IMG/VR virus record: IMGVR_UViG_3300020419_001420
Span: 1-44,451 of that record
Reading direction: 5' to 3' (one strand)
Length of the DNA: 44,451 nucleotides
Source: a virus
Shown: in pieces, positions 42,140 to 44,451 of the stretch
Position numbering within the stretch: the stretch's first letter is position 1
How the letters are laid out: every line of letters starts with the position of its first letter
Position numbers and translations under genes: made by a program
Notes under the pieces: model-generated
Database searches by the model: none
Told to the model about the DNA's origin: nothing
Seen by the model: the letters and a program-made list of their open reading frames with translations, nothing else

Positions 42140-42332
42140 TCGCTTTCACCTCTATCAACGGCTCAAAAAAAGTGCTGTCTGTATAATCACCACCTGGTGA
42201 AAACTTTCTTACCACAGTTTCTTTTACAAGTTGATTATTTTTTACAACGTATGTGATAAATTCCTGTTTTACTACACCCTTGGTATCTCTATGAAAAGCA
42301 GATGCCAAAGGACCGTCTTCTATAACCATCAT
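42126..42332 (-). CDS. small phage hypothetical protein, 68 aa
   Basis: Small soluble protein (MVIEDGPLASAFHRDTKG ... VRKFSPGGDYTDSTFFEPL), predicted beta-rich; no family known to me. ATG 42332 shares a base with the upstream TAA (TAATG); an adjacent in-frame ATG at 42329 is also possible. It is the third in a run of four tiny genes between folE and queE. Confidence 0.6.
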   Translation of the reverse strand: MMVIEDGPLASAFHRDTKGVVKQEFITYVVKNNQLVKETVVRKFSPGGDYTDSTFFEPLIEVKANETV

Positions 42333-42532
42333 TATACAATCTCCTCAACAATGCCTAATGCTTCAGCAATTACCAATGCTCCTCCTGTAAGCATGATTAA
42401 AAATCCACTTGGTGCAATAAAAATATCTGTATATTCATTTGCACTCCAAAGAATGTAACCTGCATAAGCTAACATTCCTCCTGCTACAATTCTAAAAATA
42501 CTTTTTACAATACTAACTGAAAAATGATTCAT
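42332..42532 (-). CDS. small two-helix membrane protein, 66 aa
   Basis: Two hydrophobic segments (about 12-30: IFRIVAGGMLAYAGYILW; about 38-62: IFIAPSGFLIMLTGGALVIA) with a short loop, so probably an inner-membrane protein. TAATG overlap on both sides. Function unknown; small membrane proteins of this sort in phages can be spanin, holin-like or inhibitors, but nothing here decides this. Confidence 0.6.
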   Translation of the reverse strand: MNHFSVSIVKSIFRIVAGGMLAYAGYILWSANEYTDIFIAPSGFLIMLTGGALVIAEALGIVEEIV

Positions 42533-42639
42533 TATATTCCTCCTGCATGACTATAAGCTAATATCATTCCGAATGCAAAAACTAAACCAACCCATATGGT
42601 CGGCAAGTTATCTAATATCATCCATTTAAATTTTTTCAT
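42532..42639 (-). CDS. very small membrane protein, 35 aa
   Basis: The start is ATG 42639, given by an excellent GGAAGGAAATT ribosome site; the longer frame reaches into folE and has no such site. It reads MKKFKWMILDNLPTIWVGLV, then FAFGMILAYSHAGGI: one helix with a basic N-terminal anchor. The stop overlaps the next gene as TAATG. Begins the string of tiny coupled genes after folE. Confidence 0.6.
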   Translation of the reverse strand: MKKFKWMILDNLPTIWVGLVFAFGMILAYSHAGGI

Positions 42640-42649
42640 AATTTCCTTC

Positions 42650-43339
42650 CTACTTGTTACAAGCAAATTCTTGTTGTAGTTTAATGTTATCCATAAACTC
42701 CTTTTTAGTTCCTGGATCTTCACCAAATGCTCCACGTAATACAGTTGTCTGTGTTAAACTACTGTGAGCACCAATACCTCTATTTTCACAACAACCATGT
42801 GTTGCTTGTAAGTAAACTCCTACATTCGGACTGCCTGTTGCTTTTTGTATTTCATTTGCAATCACGTTATTAAGCTCTTCCTGTAGTGTTCCACGTCTAG
42901 CACACCATTGTGCAATACGTGTATATTTAGAAAGTCCAATAAGAGTAGATGCGGCAATGATACCTATGTATGCTACACCATTTACAGGTTGATGATGATG
43001 CGAACACATACTTTTTATCTCACTTCTTACAACCAACATTCCTTTATAACCGTCATCAACATGATTAGGAAATGCAGTTGCATTAGGCATAGGCTCATAC
43101 CTACCACTCATAATTTCATTTATGTACATCTTTGCTAGACGTCTACCAGTATCCATACTGTTTGGATCATTGTGTCTATCAATAATCAAACTGTCTAGTA
43201 CTGCTTCAAACTTTGGTGTAAGCTCTTCGATAAGATCCTGTTTATCACCTTCTTTTAAAACTTCACTAATGTTATCTCCTGCCCAATACCTGATGTTGGC
43301 ATCTTGCAGTCTTTTAATAATTTCATCACTTTTTGTCAA
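42650..43339 (-). CDS. folE: GTP cyclohydrolase I FolE, 229 aa
   Basis: FolE converts GTP to dihydroneopterin triphosphate, the entry step to folate and to 7-deazaguanine via QueD/QueE/QueC. Visible zinc ligands: C112 and H115 (SMCSHHHQPV) and C183 or C184 (HGCCENRGIGAH). TGRRLAKMY, IGLSKYTRIAQWCARR and LQEELNNVIANEI are family blocks. The start codon is TTG at 43339: CGGAG lies 8 bases upstream, the next in-frame upstream codon is AAA and then TGA. A perfect TTGACA-17-TATAAT promoter precedes it. It probably feeds QueE, encoded 660 bases downstream. Confidence 0.9.
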   Translation of the reverse strand: MTKSDEIIKRLQDANIRYWAGDNISEVLKEGDKQDLIEELTPKFEAVLDSLIIDRHNDPNSMDTGRRLAKMYINEIMSGRYEPMPNATAFPNHVDDGYKGMLVVRSEIKSMCSHHHQPVNGVAYIGIIAASTLIGLSKYTRIAQWCARRGTLQEELNNVIANEIQKATGSPNVGVYLQATHGCCENRGIGAHSSLTQTTVLRGAFGEDPGTKKEFMDNIKLQQEFACNK

Positions 43340-43382
43340 TTTTCATCTCCGATGTTAAGGCAGTGGATTGCCATTTCTGTTT

Positions 43383-43411
43383 ATTATATAATGTATTTAG
43401 GTTTTTGTCAA
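43383..43411 (-). promoter_or_regulatory. consensus sigma-70 promoter for folE
   Basis: Minus-strand TTGACA (43411-43406), 17-base spacer, TATAAT (43388-43383): exact consensus hexamers at the optimal distance. The -35 overlaps the last codons and stop (TGA, 43410-43408) of the SGNH-hydrolase gene, so the intergenic gap is fully used. It implies expression by host polymerase early in infection. Confidence 0.85.
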
Positions 43412-44235
43412 GCATCTTGGCTCAAATCTGTTCCTTTAAGATAGCCAAAATAATCGTTTGCTATCTTACTATGCACTTCTTTGATATAATGTTCACCATC
43501 TAATCTATAATGATCTGTTTCTATATCCATCTTAAAACGATCTTTAAGGAATGCTTCTGCTGACATAGGTGCTCTAATGGCATCATTTTTACCAAAGAAA
43601 TCTATCTTGGGTGGTACAAACACCCTATCATTTATACTCCATAGATACCATTTGACTCCGTAGTCTTTGCACAACTTATCTATTACAAACATATCTAGGC
43701 AGTAGTCTTTAAACTGTAATGGAGTAATTAATTCATGAAACACTTTTGTATAGGTATACTTTTCGTGAAACAATGACCAACTATCTGTAACACCTGCACC
43801 ATCAAAAGAAAAACCTTTGAATTTTTCGTAATTACCTTTACGTGGTTGTTCTATCATTTCTACATAATGTTCTTGTATTCTTTCATCTGTGTAACGATCA
43901 ATCATTTCGTCCTTTGGTTGGTTTTCACACAAATAAAGAGTAGAATCTGTTTCTTCTCCCACGCTCAGTTCTTTTGAACAGGACAGTAAAAATCTATTCC
44001 AATAAGTTGACTGTACAAATACTTCATCTATGTCATCGTATCTATCAAACATAGATTTTATCCATACAGGATATTTGTGATTACAGCCTCCGGGGACGCT
44101 GTAAATCACTGTTTTTTTGTCATGCAATTTGGAATATAACTCTGCGTAGTTATTTGGCTCCCATGCATGGATCTTCCCGCCCATGTGATAGTATCCATGA
44201 GCATGACTGTCACCTAAGAATAGACTTCTAGTCAT
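43408..44235 (-). CDS. SGNH/GDSL-hydrolase-like protein, 275 aa
   Basis: Probable SGNH-fold hydrolase (esterase or acetyl-transfer type). Block I is SLFLGDSHAHG (GDSH at 8-11, Ser nucleophile S10). Block V is D246-x-x-H249 (YRLDGEHYI), the catalytic acid and base. A Gly (SVPGGCNHKY) and Asn/Trp-bearing segment (FVQSTYWNRF) may supply the oxyanion hole. No signal peptide, so it acts in the cytoplasm or as a virion part. ATG 44235 is chosen over the upstream TTG (44253), which lies inside the previous gene. It might remove or transfer acetyl groups on a glycan. Confidence 0.72.
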   Translation of the reverse strand: MTRSLFLGDSHAHGYYHMGGKIHAWEPNNYAELYSKLHDKKTVIYSVPGGCNHKYPVWIKSMFDRYDDIDEVFVQSTYWNRFLLSCSKELSVGEETDSTLYLCENQPKDEMIDRYTDERIQEHYVEMIEQPRKGNYEKFKGFSFDGAGVTDSWSLFHEKYTYTKVFHELITPLQFKDYCLDMFVIDKLCKDYGVKWYLWSINDRVFVPPKIDFFGKNDAIRAPMSAEAFLKDRFKMDIETDHYRLDGEHYIKEVHSKIANDYFGYLKGTDLSQDA

Positions 44236-44440
44236 TTTGTAAATATTTTTCAATCATTGCCAAACGATCATCAGCCGCCGCCAATTTATCAAGCTCTGAG
44301 ATAACTGCCTCAGTAACATCTGAATGTTCACCAATACCTGCTGGCATTGTTTGGTAAACTTGGATGTTAGCAAGATGTACTGCAACTTCACCTTCTGCTT
44401 GTTTTTTAGCCGCTAATATAATAGCTTCACCTGGTTTCAT
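44228..44440 (-). CDS. conserved-type phage hypothetical protein, 70 aa
   Basis: Short, helical Ala-rich protein (KPGEAIILAAKKQAEGEVAV ... ISELDKLAAADDRLAMIEKYL), likely coiled-coil, of the type common in T4-like marine phages. A GAGGT ribosome site precedes the ATG near the window's right edge. Its end overlaps the hydrolase gene by 8 bases. No function known. Confidence 0.6.
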   Translation of the reverse strand: MKPGEAIILAAKKQAEGEVAVHLANIQVYQTMPAGIGEHSDVTEAVISELDKLAAADDRLAMIEKYLQND

Positions 44441-44451
44441 TCATATACCTC

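Noticed and set aside
1-44451. Insertion sequence, homing endonuclease, tRNA or attachment site marking transfer of the island
   Set aside because: No transposase, endonuclease, integrase or tRNA-like sequence was seen at or near the island's ends; the island boundaries are defined only by the fibre genes.

Overview
The window is strongly AT-rich, gap-free coding DNA that reads as part of the genome of a T4-like marine myovirus. The evidence is: tail-fibre proteins of the marine T4-like type at both ends of the accessory region, a T4-type 5'-3' exonuclease (RNase H), FolE and QueE, a MoxR ATPase/VWA-metallopeptidase pair, TATAAATA-like late promoters and tightly overlapped genes. The host cannot be read from the sequence; the base composition would fit SAR11 or another AT-rich marine bacterium. 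No tRNA, rRNA, CRISPR array, insertion sequence, integrase or homing endonuclease was seen. No gene-free stretch exceeds about 135 bases.

Layout. (1) 1-2850, plus strand: late promoter, two tail-fibre/structural proteins, one small unknown. (2) 2843-25519, plus strand: one almost unbroken run of overlapping genes. It holds four glycosyltransferase-like proteins, eight radical-SAM proteins, five 2-oxoglutarate/Fe(II)-oxygenase-like proteins, two methyltransferase-like proteins, a kinase-like protein, a GNAT acetyltransferase, two membrane fatty-acid desaturases, a sterol-desaturase/fatty-acid-hydroxylase-family protein and a PP-loop ATPase. (3) 25479-32614: strand-switching blocks with three more PP-loop ATPases, a tandem DUF2061 membrane protein, a nitronate-monooxygenase-like flavoprotein, a ninth radical-SAM protein and a sixth oxygenase. 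(4) 32611-44440, minus strand: conserved T4-like phage genes. These are a tail fibre, small unknowns, the VWA/MoxR pair, the exonuclease, QueE, four tiny genes (two clearly membrane proteins, one with a single likely helix), FolE and an SGNH hydrolase.

The most unusual part is regions 2 and 3, about 30 kb between two tail-fibre genes. The dense mix of oxidative (radical SAM, 2OG-Fe, diiron), transfer (glycosyl, methyl, acetyl, phosphoryl) and ATP-activating (PP-loop) chemistry looks like a modification or biosynthetic island. I infer that it builds or decorates a surface structure (tail-fibre protein, glycan or lipid), but no substrate is identifiable. Six of the radical-SAM proteins share a cysteine-rich N-terminal twitch-like domain, and several are directly followed by a 2OG-oxygenase gene. 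The right flank has readable regulation: three sigma-70-like promoters, a strong hairpin terminator, a 10-base leader motif shared by the MoxR and VWA genes, and GATAAATA-type late promoters on both strands.
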